Source of the DNA: Cyclobacteriaceae bacterium
GTDB taxonomy: Bacteria > Bacteroidota > Bacteroidia > Cytophagales > Cyclobacteriaceae
Direction: 5' to 3'
Length of the DNA stretch: 64,000 bases
Assembly: GCA_028285445.1 (NCBI GenBank)
Contig: JANQPQ010000056.1
Location: 62,001-126,000 of the forward strand
Of this stretch, positions 1 through 8,437 are shown piece by piece (the stretch's first letter is position 1; each line of letters opens with the position of its first letter). A model generated the notes under the pieces. That model searched no databases. It saw only the letters and a list, made by a program, of their open reading frames with translations, and was not told the DNA's origin. A program made the translations under genes and the position numbers.

Positions 1-57
1 TGCCTGATTTGGCAATTTCAACTGAGTTATGAAATTTAGCTTAAGAATTCCGTTACA

Positions 58-1146
58 GTGTCTGCTATTTACGAGTTCAGTGCATATCACGGTGCTTTCC
101 TGGCGCTGGTAATTATAGTATCCAAGTTTGGCAGGATATCGGCGAATCGCTATTTGGCTATTGCCATTCTGTTCTTTTCGTTTTCGCTTTTTGAATGGAG
201 TAGTTACGCCGGCTTAATCAACCGGGTACCACATTTGGCTTTGTTGTCAAACCCTTTTTTATACACAATTGCCCCACTAATCTGGTTGTATGTCAGACGG
301 CATACCAAGCAGGAATCTCAACCAGAGCCGACTATGGCTCTGATTGCTTTGCTTCCTGGCAGTTTGTATTTGTTGGGAACCTATGAATTCTATCTTTTGC
401 CCGGTACTGAAAAACTTCAAGCCCTGAACAGCGGAACAATTACCAATCATTTCTATTTCCATGAAGCTATCTATCCAATCCTTTACGTTTCCAGTTCAAT
501 CCTTTTCTTGATCCTGGCCCTCAGGGAGCTCAGGCAGGCTACACAATATCTAAAAAGCGATAGATTAAACTCTCTCCGGTTCATCACCTTCTGTTACTCC
601 ATCTTCGCGATCATTGGCTTTCTCGATTGGTTTCTAACCAATGTACTGGCCGTGACATTTGCCAGCTATCACCTAACCATGCTACCTCAAACTGTTTTGA
701 TCCAGATGGCAGGTTACATTGCCATAATTAATCCTACATTTCTGGAGAGGCATGCTAATGTATCTGGTAAATACTCTCGGTCTTCGATGAGTAGTCAACA
801 ACTCGCTGAAATTGAAACTACATTGCTTAAATATTTGCAAGAGGCCAAACCATTTCTTGAGATGGATTTAAGTCCGGCCGACATAGCCGATCAACTGGGA
901 ATTTCTAAACATCAGTTGTCGCAAGTGCTAAGCCAAAGAATGGGTTTAAGCTTTTACGAGTTGATCAACAAATATAGAATTGTTGAAGCCCAGGAGATGA
1001 TAAAAGCTGAAGATGGCCAATCCTTTAAACTTATTCACATTGCATTTGACAGTGGGTTTAGCAATAAAACCACCTTCCTTAGAAACTTTAAGAAATTTAC
1101 TGGCCTCACTCCTTCTCAATACAGAGAAAGCTTACAGCAAGCATAG
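58..1146 (+). CDS. AraC-family regulator with N-terminal membrane domain
   Basis: This is a probable membrane-bound transcription regulator. The first ~235 residues contain about seven hydrophobic segments (for example near residues 8-25, 33-52, 90-110, 140-155 and 175-200). The C-terminal ~110 residues are a classical double helix-turn-helix AraC domain, with the signatures DLSPADIADQLGISKHQLSQVL and the second-helix block IAFDSGFSNKTTFLRNFKKFTGLTPSQYR split over residues ~275-360. The open frame begins with GTG at 58 and I see no better ATG nearby. This layout is common in Bacteroidota, where the membrane part is presumed to sense an envelope signal. The target genes are unknown. The DUF1761 gene lies 89 bases downstream on the same strand and could be co-transcribed. 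Confidence 0.85.
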   Translation: MSAIYEFSAYHGAFLALVIIVSKFGRISANRYLAIAILFFSFSLFEWSSYAGLINRVPHLALLSNPFLYTIAPLIWLYVRRHTKQESQPEPTMALIALLPGSLYLLGTYEFYLLPGTEKLQALNSGTITNHFYFHEAIYPILYVSSSILFLILALRELRQATQYLKSDRLNSLRFITFCYSIFAIIGFLDWFLTNVLAVTFASYHLTMLPQTVLIQMAGYIAIINPTFLERHANVSGKYSRSSMSSQQLAEIETTLLKYLQEAKPFLEMDLSPADIADQLGISKHQLSQVLSQRMGLSFYELINKYRIVEAQEMIKAEDGQSFKLIHIAFDSGFSNKTTFLRNFKKFTGLTPSQYRESLQQA

Positions 1147-1235
1147 TGGCACCAATGTGGTAGCATCGAATTGGGTGTTCCTATTCGTCAGTAGCGGAGA
1201 ATTTCATTTGCTGCTGAATCTAAACCTAAATATTT

Positions 1236-1649
1236 ATGGAGCATGCATCACAAGAATTCGCTATTAGTTACCTCGGAGTATTCCTTGCGGCTTTGTCAAG
1301 CTTTTTGCTAGGCGGCCTTTGGTACTCCCCTATGCTATTTGGAAAAAAGTGGCAAACCTTAAACGCCTTAAACGATGACGACCTTAAGCAGGGAACCGGA
1401 AGGGTATTTCTTGTCTCATTTCTTCTTCAACTTCTTGCAGCTATGGTACTGGGCGCCTTTTTGGGGAAATCGGGATTTATATTTAGCATGGAAGCGGGCC
1501 TAATGATTGGAGTTGCCTGGGTTGGTGCTGCCATGGGTACCACCTATCTATTTGAGAGAAAATCATTAAAATTGTTCATGATTAACGCTGGTTACCACGT
1601 TTTAGCCTTTACCATTATGGGTGGCATTGTAGGTGCCTTTCAAGCCTAA
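1236..1649 (+). CDS. DUF1761 family membrane protein
   Basis: A 137-residue integral membrane protein with about four hydrophobic helices. The N-terminal helix ends in the block GGLWYSPMLFGKKW, which I recognise as the hallmark of the DUF1761 family. Members are small inner-membrane proteins of unknown biochemical role. The ATG at 1236 gives MEHASQEF directly before the first helix. The gene is followed 11 bases later by a strong intrinsic terminator shared with the convergent SnoaL-like gene. No function can be assigned beyond family membership. Confidence 0.8.
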   Translation: MEHASQEFAISYLGVFLAALSSFLLGGLWYSPMLFGKKWQTLNALNDDDLKQGTGRVFLVSFLLQLLAAMVLGAFLGKSGFIFSMEAGLMIGVAWVGAAMGTTYLFERKSLKLFMINAGYHVLAFTIMGGIVGAFQA

Positions 1650-1660
1650 TAACATAAGGA

Positions 1661-1683
1661 AAAGCCGGCATAATGCCGGCTTT
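1661..1683. terminator. Bidirectional intrinsic terminator
   Basis: A perfect 10-bp stem, AAAGCCGGCA / TGCCGGCTTT, encloses a 3-base loop (TAA). It is followed by T-rich sequence on the plus strand and by A-rich flank, giving a T tract on the minus strand. It sits between the convergent DUF1761 and SnoaL-like genes, so it probably ends transcription from both sides. Confidence 0.85.
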
Positions 1684-1707
1684 TCTTCCATAGCAACTAA
1701 AACTAGC

Positions 1708-2064
1708 CTACATGCTATAGAAAAACTCCTCTGACACTATCTGGCCGTTCTCAACAGTATAAATGCAGATTTCTTCCATTATATGCCGAAGTCCACTTTC
1801 TCTAATTGTGGCATCCATCTTCATTGTACAAACAAAATGATTTGCCACCACCAAAGGGTCAGACACTTCATTTGAATGAACTTCCATTGATTGCATAAAG
1901 CCATTCAACTTCATCAACATATTCTCTTTACCAGATATTTGGCTTGGTTCTCCAAACGGTTCAATACTAACCGCATCATCTGCATATAATTCCTGCATGG
2001 CTTCCACAAAGGTGGCCTCTCGGCAAAGCTCAATCAATCGATTAGCAATTTCGGTTGTAGTCAT
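1708..2064 (-). CDS. SnoaL-like / NTF2-fold protein
   Basis: A 118-residue protein resembling the SnoaL-like NTF2 fold: an N-terminal helix (TEIANRLIELCREATFVEAMQELYADDAVSIEP), a conserved Gly-Lys in ISGKENML, then alternating strands ending in EEFFYSM. Such cone-shaped proteins act as small-molecule isomerases or hydrolases, or serve as stress-associated binding proteins, but no catalytic residue can be named here. There is no signal peptide, so it is presumably cytoplasmic. It stands alone, convergent with the DUF1761 gene, and its 166-base upstream gap would hold its promoter and that of the divergent dipeptidase. Confidence 0.65.
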   Translation of the reverse strand: MTTTEIANRLIELCREATFVEAMQELYADDAVSIEPFGEPSQISGKENMLMKLNGFMQSMEVHSNEVSDPLVVANHFVCTMKMDATIRESGLRHIMEEICIYTVENGQIVSEEFFYSM

Positions 2065-2230
2065 AAATTAGGTTTTCCTTTAAAAATCCGCATTGCAAAC
2101 CAGTCGGAGATAGCATCCAGTTGGGTGCTTCCGGAAAATTATTTGTGAAGCCATTTTCCTTAAGGATAATGGTCCTGTATCCACCTCACATTTCTCCTCA
2201 AATTATCGTATACTCGTTGCAAGGATGTAA

Positions 2231-3457
2231 GTGAACCCGATCATGAGTCTGTCAAAAAATTACAATGGCTACAAGTCCTTTCAATACCTGGAAAAGGACA
2301 TTGACTATAAACATTTTGAACTGGAAGATGAACTTAACCGCGTTCCATCAACTAAGGTGCAACTTGATGAAGATCAAGAGCAGCTAGTGAGGAAAATACT
2401 GGCAGATCACATATTGATTAGCGTTCATGAACATGTTGGTACCTTTCCTAAAGACATTATGCAAACTCCCGAATATGTTAAACATGGACGTATGGCCACG
2501 GCCTACGAAGGCTTAGCACATAGCCATTGGGATTGTGTATTTGATAATCTAATGGACGGTATTTGTCAGATCCATTCCAAAGGAGGATGGAAATGGAGTG
2601 AGGTTATTCACGACCTGGGCATGCGGCTCTGTGATATCGCTCATCAGGATTTTATCATACATTGTAAAACTGGTGCTGATATTCACCAAGCGCATAATGA
2701 AGGAAAAGTGGCTTGGGTAGCTGTTATGGAAGGTGCAATGATGATTGAAAACGAACTGGACCGCATTGATTTACTATATGGTTTTGGCCTACGATCGCTT
2801 GGTATTACCTACAGTGAATCTAATGCTTTGGGTTCTGGCCTGAAGGAAGAAAGAGATGGAGGACTTACAGCCTTTGGAAAAAGAGCAGTTGAGCGCATGA
2901 ATAAGGTGGGGCTGTTAATCGATTGCTCTCATACCGGAGACCAAACCGCTTTGGACACTATTAAGCATAGTCGCAAGCCCATTATCCTCAGCCATATCGG
3001 AGCCAAAGCGCTTTGGAATACGAACAGACTTGCCCCTGACGATGTGCTAAAGGCCTGTGCGGATAAGGGAGGAGTGATAGGCGTTGAAGCTGCCCCCCAC
3101 ACTACTCTAACTCCAACACATCGCCGACACAGCCTCGACTCAGTAATGGAGCACTTTGAATATATCAAAGACTTGGTGGGAATTGACCATGTTACACTGG
3201 GGCCTGATACGCTCTATGGTGATCACGTAGGATTACATAAAGCCTACACAGCCGCTCTATCACTTAAAGCATCTAAAAGCCATGGTAAACCCGGAATGGA
3301 ATACGAGCCCGTGGAATATGTGGATGGTCTTGAAAACCCTACCGAGGGCTCCTACAATATCCTGCGGTGGCTTGTGAAGCATAATTACTCAGAGGAGGAA
3401 ATCGCTAAGGTGATGGGCCAGAATACATTGCGGTTATTAAATGAAGTTTGGGTATAG
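2231..3457 (+). CDS. Peptidase M19 (membrane dipeptidase) family protein
   Basis: Predicted zinc dipeptidase of the renal/membrane dipeptidase family (M19), a TIM-barrel amidohydrolase relative. The GTG at 2231 gives 408 residues; an in-frame ATG at 2243 (MSLSKNY) is an equally good start. Using GTG numbering, candidate metal or catalytic residues are H66-x-H68 (strand 1), E167 in AVMEGAMM, H234 in DCSHTGD, H255 in ILSHIGAKA and D326 in LGPDT. Canonical M19 enzymes have H-x-D at the first site, so this is a divergent branch. There is no signal peptide. The start codon of the next gene follows the stop directly, and the operon continues to a Na+/solute symporter, which suggests intracellular cleavage of an imported dipeptide or related amide. 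Confidence 0.8.
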   Translation: MNPIMSLSKNYNGYKSFQYLEKDIDYKHFELEDELNRVPSTKVQLDEDQEQLVRKILADHILISVHEHVGTFPKDIMQTPEYVKHGRMATAYEGLAHSHWDCVFDNLMDGICQIHSKGGWKWSEVIHDLGMRLCDIAHQDFIIHCKTGADIHQAHNEGKVAWVAVMEGAMMIENELDRIDLLYGFGLRSLGITYSESNALGSGLKEERDGGLTAFGKRAVERMNKVGLLIDCSHTGDQTALDTIKHSRKPIILSHIGAKALWNTNRLAPDDVLKACADKGGVIGVEAAPHTTLTPTHRRHSLDSVMEHFEYIKDLVGIDHVTLGPDTLYGDHVGLHKAYTAALSLKASKSHGKPGMEYEPVEYVDGLENPTEGSYNILRWLVKHNYSEEEIAKVMGQNTLRLLNEVWV

Positions 3458-4108
3458 ATGCGACTGGCTGCCATCCTGTTTTGCTTCATTTGCCCAAGCC
3501 TATTTGGGCAGGGTCTACTGCGCAAAGTATCATTAGTGGTTCACGATTCTGCTGAAGGTTACGAAATTGAGCAAAAATTCACTTTGCAACTTGATAGCGC
3601 CTCCCCGACTTTCATTTTGAAATCATTGCACTTCCAAGGATCTTTAATAAAGGTGAACTCAGTTGAGGGCAATCATGATATAGATTATGAGGTTGCCATG
3701 ACGAATCCGCTTGCAATAGATGTTTCTACTACAGACAAGCTCTCCGAACTAACGGTATCATATGTAGTAAAGACAAGGAGAAAATCATTCTATCTTCCAC
3801 TGTTCTATACCAACCTTACAGCGACTTCCTCCAATGATGATTTCTTTACTGCATCGATTAATTCCAATCAAATGGAATTGCTGCGATTACATTTCCCATC
3901 TACTCAAATTGATATGGAAGGAGCAACTAAAGATGGCATCTTGACATTTCAGTTACCTGCTTTGCCTTCGGTATTGAGAATGGAGAAGGCTGACAACCCT
4001 ACTGCTGGAATTCTATTTACCACAGTAGTGGATTTGGCAGTAATTCTCGTTTTCATAATAATCAGCTTTCTGATCTGGAGGAAAAGAAAACAGCTGTTCT
4101 ATGGATAG
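3458..4108 (+). CDS. Secreted protein with C-terminal membrane anchor
   Basis: Unrecognised 216-residue protein. Residues 1-18 form a signal peptide ending in FGQ. Residues ~190-210 are a single transmembrane helix (VVDLAVILVFIIISFLIW) followed by a positive KRK tail, so the body should lie in the periplasm. The body is strand-rich and contains no obvious catalytic motif. The start codon abuts the stop of the M19 gene with no gap, and its own stop overlaps the 30-codon reading frame that precedes the symporter. This tight packing suggests a role with the dipeptidase and symporter, perhaps as a periplasmic partner; that is inference only. Confidence 0.7.
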   Translation: MRLAAILFCFICPSLFGQGLLRKVSLVVHDSAEGYEIEQKFTLQLDSASPTFILKSLHFQGSLIKVNSVEGNHDIDYEVAMTNPLAIDVSTTDKLSELTVSYVVKTRRKSFYLPLFYTNLTATSSNDDFFTASINSNQMELLRLHFPSTQIDMEGATKDGILTFQLPALPSVLRMEKADNPTAGILFTTVVDLAVILVFIIISFLIWRKRKQLFYG

Positions 4109-4193
4109 TTTCATCTTTTGGGGCTTGTTCGTTGTATTGGCAGTGATCGTAGTAGGCTATATAATCTGGATGTATCTGACCGAAAGGAAATGA
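4101..4193 (+). CDS. 30-residue single-pass membrane peptide before the symporter
   Basis: A 30-codon frame begins with ATG at 4101, inside the last codons of the preceding gene, and ends with TGA at 4191-4193. That stop overlaps the symporter start codon at 4190 as ATGA. The peptide is MDSF, then one hydrophobic helix (~residues 5-24, WGLFVVLAVIVVGYIIWMYL), then the positive tail TERK. Overlap with both neighbours and a textbook membrane helix argue that it is translated and coupled to the symporter. Very short helper peptides encoded just ahead of SSS-family symporters are known, and this fits that pattern. It is too short for default gene callers. Confidence 0.7.
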   Translation: MDSFIFWGLFVVLAVIVVGYIIWMYLTERK

Positions 4194-5608
4194 ACATTCA
4201 GCATATAATATTCATTGGTTACTTCCTGGTTGTCTTCCTGATTGGCTGGCTCAGCTTAAGACTCACAAAATCTGACAAAGACTATTGGATTGCAGGTAGC
4301 AAGTTGGGCTGGGGTGTCGGCGGCGCCACTATGGCCGCTACTCACACCAGCGCTGGTACCTTCATTGGCACCATCGGAGTTATTTACGCAGTAGGATGGT
4401 CTTTTACCTGGGTGCTGCTTGTCATTCCACTTGCTTACTGGTTCATGGTGGCTGTACTGGCACCAAGATTCACCAAAGTAACAGAGCTGACCCTGCCTGC
4501 ATTCTTGCAGCGCAGATATGATTCTAAAATAGCAAGAGGTGTGGGAGCAGTAATAATCCTGGTAGCTACCGTTATTTACATTCAAGCACAGATTGTCGCC
4601 GGAGGGTTGGTTGCCAACGTAGTCTTTGGCATTGACGCAACTACTGGTATGGTAGCCTTTACCCTAATTCTACTCATTTATACAATGGTGGGTGGAATGC
4701 TGGCCGTGGCTTATACCGATTTTCTGCAAATGATAATTATGATCGTAGGGACTGTTGTGGCTGTACCTATAGCGCTTCAACACTTCCAGGGTCTGGGTGA
4801 TCTTCTCTCAAAAGTCGAGTTGGTGCAACCCCTGGCTTTCGACTGGGCTGGATTTCCCACAGCCTTGCTAATTACCATGGGGCTGGCCTTCTTCCTTGGT
4901 TCGGTTGCCACCCCTGAAAAAGTGGTGCGGCTCTACGCTATGAAGAACATGAAAACCATCCGCCGAGCGGTATTATTGACCATAGTTGTGGTGACAGGAA
5001 TCAACTTGTTGGTTTTCATTTTAGGACTGGCAGCAATGGCCCTATTCCCAAATCTGCCCACCGGCGACCTGGCGATGCCCATTATAGCCAAAGCGGTATT
5101 GCCAACTTTCATTGGCACTATTATGCTAGCAGCCGTCACGTCGGCTATGATGTCCACGGTGGACTCACTGCTCCTGGTAGCTGGTTCAGCACTCTCAGAG
5201 GACATTTACCAGAATATCTTCAACAGAACGGCTTCAAAATCGCGAAAATTGATAGTAGCCCGATTGGGTATTTTGATAGTGGGTATCGTACCCTTATTTT
5301 CTGTGCTGGCCGGCTTCGCAAAAGGTGAATTAATACAATTTATCGTAGTTCTTTTTACAGCCATCATGGGTGCGGGCTTCTTCGTGCCAGTTGTGGGAGG
5401 AGTACTTTGGAAAAGAGCAACAAAACAGGGAGCCATTGCCGCCATGGTTGGCGGCGTTGTGGTAACAGGATTGTGGAAAGCTTTTGGAAACCCACTCATC
5501 TATCCGGTGCTTCCGGGGTTCATTACAAGCTTGGTGGCCTATGTTGTATTCAGCTTAATGAACAAACCACCACACAGCAATTCATGGGAGGCCTACTTCA
5601 AAAAATGA
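4190..5608 (+). CDS. Sodium:solute symporter (SSS family)
   Basis: Predicted Na+-coupled inner-membrane symporter of the SSS family (TC 2.A.21), 472 residues, with about 12-13 transmembrane helices. The correct start is the ATG at 4190 (MNIQHIIFIGYF), which places the first helix at the N-terminus; the upstream ATG at 4118 would read through the small membrane-peptide gene in the wrong frame. Family features are visible: DYWIAGSKLGWGVGGATMAATHTSAGTFIG in the first two helices, YTMVGGMLAVAYTDFLQ in the middle, and SAMMSTVDSLLLVAGSALSEDIYQ. The substrate is unknown. The preceding dipeptidase in the same operon suggests an amino acid, peptide or similar compound. Confidence 0.9.
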   Translation: MNIQHIIFIGYFLVVFLIGWLSLRLTKSDKDYWIAGSKLGWGVGGATMAATHTSAGTFIGTIGVIYAVGWSFTWVLLVIPLAYWFMVAVLAPRFTKVTELTLPAFLQRRYDSKIARGVGAVIILVATVIYIQAQIVAGGLVANVVFGIDATTGMVAFTLILLIYTMVGGMLAVAYTDFLQMIIMIVGTVVAVPIALQHFQGLGDLLSKVELVQPLAFDWAGFPTALLITMGLAFFLGSVATPEKVVRLYAMKNMKTIRRAVLLTIVVVTGINLLVFILGLAAMALFPNLPTGDLAMPIIAKAVLPTFIGTIMLAAVTSAMMSTVDSLLLVAGSALSEDIYQNIFNRTASKSRKLIVARLGILIVGIVPLFSVLAGFAKGELIQFIVVLFTAIMGAGFFVPVVGGVLWKRATKQGAIAAMVGGVVVTGLWKAFGNPLIYPVLPGFITSLVAYVVFSLMNKPPHSNSWEAYFKK

Positions 5609-5674
5609 ACAATTATCTGCACCTACTCTCCAACTAGAACTAGAAGCCAGATTTTTTGCCCTGAAACAACAAGC

Positions 5675-6424
5675 CTAATTGGAGGGATTAAACATCTCTA
5701 TTGTGTAATCCAGCAATTCTACCCCACCAGGATCTCCATGGCCAGGAACAACAGTCTGTACACCTGGATAAGTTTCTTTAATACGCTTGATGGTGGTAGC
5801 CCATTGCATTGTATCAGCATCAGCCAAGTTACCCTTACCTGCTCCCAACGCCTTGATCATACAACCGCCATAAATAAGATTCTCGCTAGCAATATAACTG
5901 GCGATATTGTCTTGCGTGTGGCCGCTGCCAAAGTAATGATTCATCACTTCACCCTTTCCAACTTGAATGACGTTCGCCTTCTCAAAGCCAATCATTGGCA
6001 CCGTGACACCTTCGGCCTCTGCTAAAACCAGGCCCTTGGCACTAGCAATAGAAACTATACCTCTTTGGTGAAAGGCGTCCAGCCCTCCTAGCGCATCAGC
6101 GTGAAAGTGATTTACCACAACTGCCTTAATCTTGCTTTCTTGCTGGCTTTCAATCCATTCAATCAATTCTCGAGAAACCTCATTGGTGGTTGGCGTATCA
6201 AAAACCACGGCTTCGCCATTATCAATGAAAATAAGACCGTTGCAATCAACCTTGCTGCTATTAAAATCTAGATATGAAACATGCAGGTAGGTTTTTTCCG
6301 TAACCTGCCTGATCGTTAGGGATTCTGACTGATAGAGGTTTTGAGGTGGCCTCTCCCCTGCCTGACAACCCATTAGCAAAGTGGCACAAACGAGACATAA
6401 ACAGAGTTCTGTAGATATCCTCAT
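5675..6424 (-). CDS. Subclass B1-type metallo-beta-lactamase lipoprotein
   Basis: Predicted periplasmic zinc beta-lactamase, 249 residues. Residues 1-20 form a lipoprotein signal with lipobox LMGC (Cys20). All six B1 zinc ligands can be placed: H106, H108 and D110 in NHFHADALGG; H169 in GSGHTQDN; C188 in YGGCMIK; H229 in VPGHGDPGG. K191 and N199 (GNLADAD) match the B1 substrate-binding Lys224 and Asn233. This set separates it from generic MBL-fold hydrolases, although activity on beta-lactams is inferred. The start codon overlaps the stop of the serine hydrolase as ATGA, so the two are translationally coupled. Alternative: a B1-like hydrolase with another substrate. Confidence 0.82.
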   Translation of the reverse strand: MRISTELCLCLVCATLLMGCQAGERPPQNLYQSESLTIRQVTEKTYLHVSYLDFNSSKVDCNGLIFIDNGEAVVFDTPTTNEVSRELIEWIESQQESKIKAVVVNHFHADALGGLDAFHQRGIVSIASAKGLVLAEAEGVTVPMIGFEKANVIQVGKGEVMNHYFGSGHTQDNIASYIASENLIYGGCMIKALGAGKGNLADADTMQWATTIKRIKETYPGVQTVVPGHGDPGGVELLDYTIEMFNPSN

Positions 6425-7515
6425 TTTTCGAAAGTTTCCAGTAGTCTCCTCAAGATGTTATAAGTCCGATTATGCCCAAGTCCTGGTCCGTAGGCACTAG
6501 AGGTTAAAGCTACTACCATTTTATAATCCGGGATGGCCACCAACACATTACCGCCATTGCCGGATGCGAAGATATAATCAAACTCTTTGGCTCCGAACTT
6601 TCTTTTTGATCGATACCACATTAAACCATAAGAATCTGCAAAGGGGTTGTTCTCTTTGAGGTCGAATACAGGGCTTGCCAGCTGCTTCACCCAAGACGAA
6701 CTAACTATTTGCTTGTCTTGCCATTTGCCTTCATTGGCAACAACATATCCAATTTTCGCAAAGTCAAGAGTTGACAAATAGAGGTTGCCCATGCCGGCAG
6801 TTGTACCAGTGGCGTCAGAGAACCAATAATACTGCTCTATTCCCAAGGGTTGAAAAAGATGCTTCTCTGCGAAAGCGGCTAAACTCATTCCAGATACTTC
6901 CTCTATTATAGCGCCTGTTAGTAATGCATTAATATCAGCGTACACCCAGGCTCTCCCCGGTTCGTTCACCACTGGTATTTTCAAAACGTACTCCTTCCAA
7001 TTTTTTGATCCTACCCACCTTCCTACATGACCACTTGTTGAGAAATCGTCTGTATCGGCGTCAAGCCCAGAAGACATGGTGAGGAGGTCGCGCAGGGTTA
7101 TGGCACTCAAACTTTTATGGGCATAAGGATACTTTTCGGATGGAAAGAATGACAGCACATCCTGATCTATACTATTAACCAGGTTCTTGTCAATGGCAAT
7201 GCCCATCAATAGAGCAGTAACGCTTTTTCCTGCGGAACGAATATCATGGATAGTTGCCCTCCAATAGGTATGAAAGTACTCTTCCAAAACCAGCTTGCCG
7301 TCCTTTATAACTACCAACCCTCTAAAGTCATTTGGCGGTGTATCATTGATTAGTGAAATCAGGTTGGCAACACTATCTGCTTGAAAGCCAGCCTCTTCAA
7401 GACTGCCCATTGGCATTTGCCAATCTTCTTGTGATAAACCCTGGCTACAGGATAAAATGCTACTTAGCATCAGCATTGACGCAATAACTCTGAGCTTAAT
7501 TGAAATTCCAGGCAT
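6421..7515 (-). CDS. Serine hydrolase, beta-lactamase/PBP4 fold, lipoprotein
   Basis: A 364-residue member of the class C beta-lactamase/penicillin-binding family (PF00144). The signal peptide ends in the lipobox ILSC (Cys23). The nucleophile motif S-x-x-K is S94-A-G-K97 in IRSAGKSVTALL. The second motif has Tyr192 in the context WVYADINALLTG, so it reads Y-x-D rather than the usual Y-x-N. The C-terminal ASGNGGNVLVAIPD block matches the typical third-motif region. Family members include esterases, D-aminopeptidases and beta-lactamases, so the substrate is open. It lies between the cyclase (8-base gap) and the metallo-beta-lactamase (4-base overlap) in a three-lipoprotein operon. Confidence 0.85.
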   Translation of the reverse strand: MPGISIKLRVIASMLMLSSILSCSQGLSQEDWQMPMGSLEEAGFQADSVANLISLINDTPPNDFRGLVVIKDGKLVLEEYFHTYWRATIHDIRSAGKSVTALLMGIAIDKNLVNSIDQDVLSFFPSEKYPYAHKSLSAITLRDLLTMSSGLDADTDDFSTSGHVGRWVGSKNWKEYVLKIPVVNEPGRAWVYADINALLTGAIIEEVSGMSLAAFAEKHLFQPLGIEQYYWFSDATGTTAGMGNLYLSTLDFAKIGYVVANEGKWQDKQIVSSSWVKQLASPVFDLKENNPFADSYGLMWYRSKRKFGAKEFDYIFASGNGGNVLVAIPDYKMVVALTSSAYGPGLGHNRTYNILRRLLETFEK

Positions 7516-7523
7516 GTTAAATT

Positions 7524-8354
7524 CTATTGATCTAGTAAAGCGATTATCCGTAGAGGGGCGCCGCTTCCTCCCTTTATCTTCATTGGCAAAGCCACTACAG
7601 CAAAGTCTTTTGATGGCAGCTGATCAAGGTTAGTTAAGTTTTCAAAGGCTGGAATATTCTGGCTTAGCAGTATTACATGGCTTTCGAAGTATTGCGATTG
7701 GCCATAGTCAATGCTGGGAGTGTCAATACCAATAGCTTTAATGTTTCTGTTGTCAACAAGCCACTTCGCCGCCTCGGGACTTAATCCTGGAAAATGAAGA
7801 TCTTGCACGGCATCGCTCCCACGCTGATCAGTGCCTAGGTACTTTACTTTGTCAGGATAGTGCCTGGCATGCCCAGTGTGAAGCAACACAATGCTGCCAT
7901 CAGCTATCTGACCGTTAGTTTCTTCCCACCGAGTAAAGTCTTCAACACTCACCAGGTAGTCTACATTCTCACTTGCCCGCTCAGTTATATCAATCCGTAT
8001 AGCCAAACCAACCAGGTTTTCTATCGGTACCTGATCTGCTGTCTGCTTGTTTTCTGCAAAGTGAATCGGAGCATCGAGGTGAGTACCGCCATGTTCAGCG
8101 CCGGTGAGGTTATTGGCTGCGTAGTAATATCCCTTTTCAGTTTGACCAGCCGCTACAACCTCCAAGTCAAACTCCTTAGCTGTGACCCAATAAATTGTTT
8201 CATCTGAAAAATCATGGGAAAGATCAACTATCCGGGAATTTACCAGCATTTCAGATAATGTGAGCTGCCTGGTATTCACTGGCCTTTCTGCCGGATTGCC
8301 ACAACCTCCCAATAGGAGGCTGGCCATCAAAGATAAATTCAAGAGCTTCTTCAT
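7524..8354 (-). CDS. Cyclase family (kynurenine-formamidase-like) lipoprotein
   Basis: Predicted metal-dependent hydrolase of the cyclase family (PF04199). The diagnostic metal-binding motif H-G-G-T-H-x-D-x-P-x-H is present as HGGTHLDAPIHF. Further family blocks are IVDLSHDFSDETIYW near the N-terminus, IVLLHTGHARHY and AIGIDTPSIDYGQS. The frame is open further upstream to 8393, but the ATG at 8354 gives a proper lipoprotein signal, MKKLLNLSLMASLLLGGC, so I use that start (276 residues). Family members hydrolyse N-formylkynurenine, lactones or amides; this one acts outside the cytoplasm. It is the first gene of the three-lipoprotein operon, 83 bases after the upstream permease gene on the same strand. 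Confidence 0.82.
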   Translation of the reverse strand: MKKLLNLSLMASLLLGGCGNPAERPVNTRQLTLSEMLVNSRIVDLSHDFSDETIYWVTAKEFDLEVVAAGQTEKGYYYAANNLTGAEHGGTHLDAPIHFAENKQTADQVPIENLVGLAIRIDITERASENVDYLVSVEDFTRWEETNGQIADGSIVLLHTGHARHYPDKVKYLGTDQRGSDAVQDLHFPGLSPEAAKWLVDNRNIKAIGIDTPSIDYGQSQYFESHVILLSQNIPAFENLTNLDQLPSKDFAVVALPMKIKGGSGAPLRIIALLDQ

Positions 8355-8437
8355 AAGACTAATGGTTAGCCCTAAATTAGAAGAAGCCCCCAAACTATCC
8401 TACATCAAAGTGGTCTAGTAGATTCTTAATTATCTAG

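Noticed and set aside
4118..4189. Longer N-terminus for the symporter starting at 4118
   Set aside because: The 24 extra residues are polar, unlike SSS N-termini, and coincide with the 30-codon membrane-peptide frame whose stop overlaps ATG 4190.
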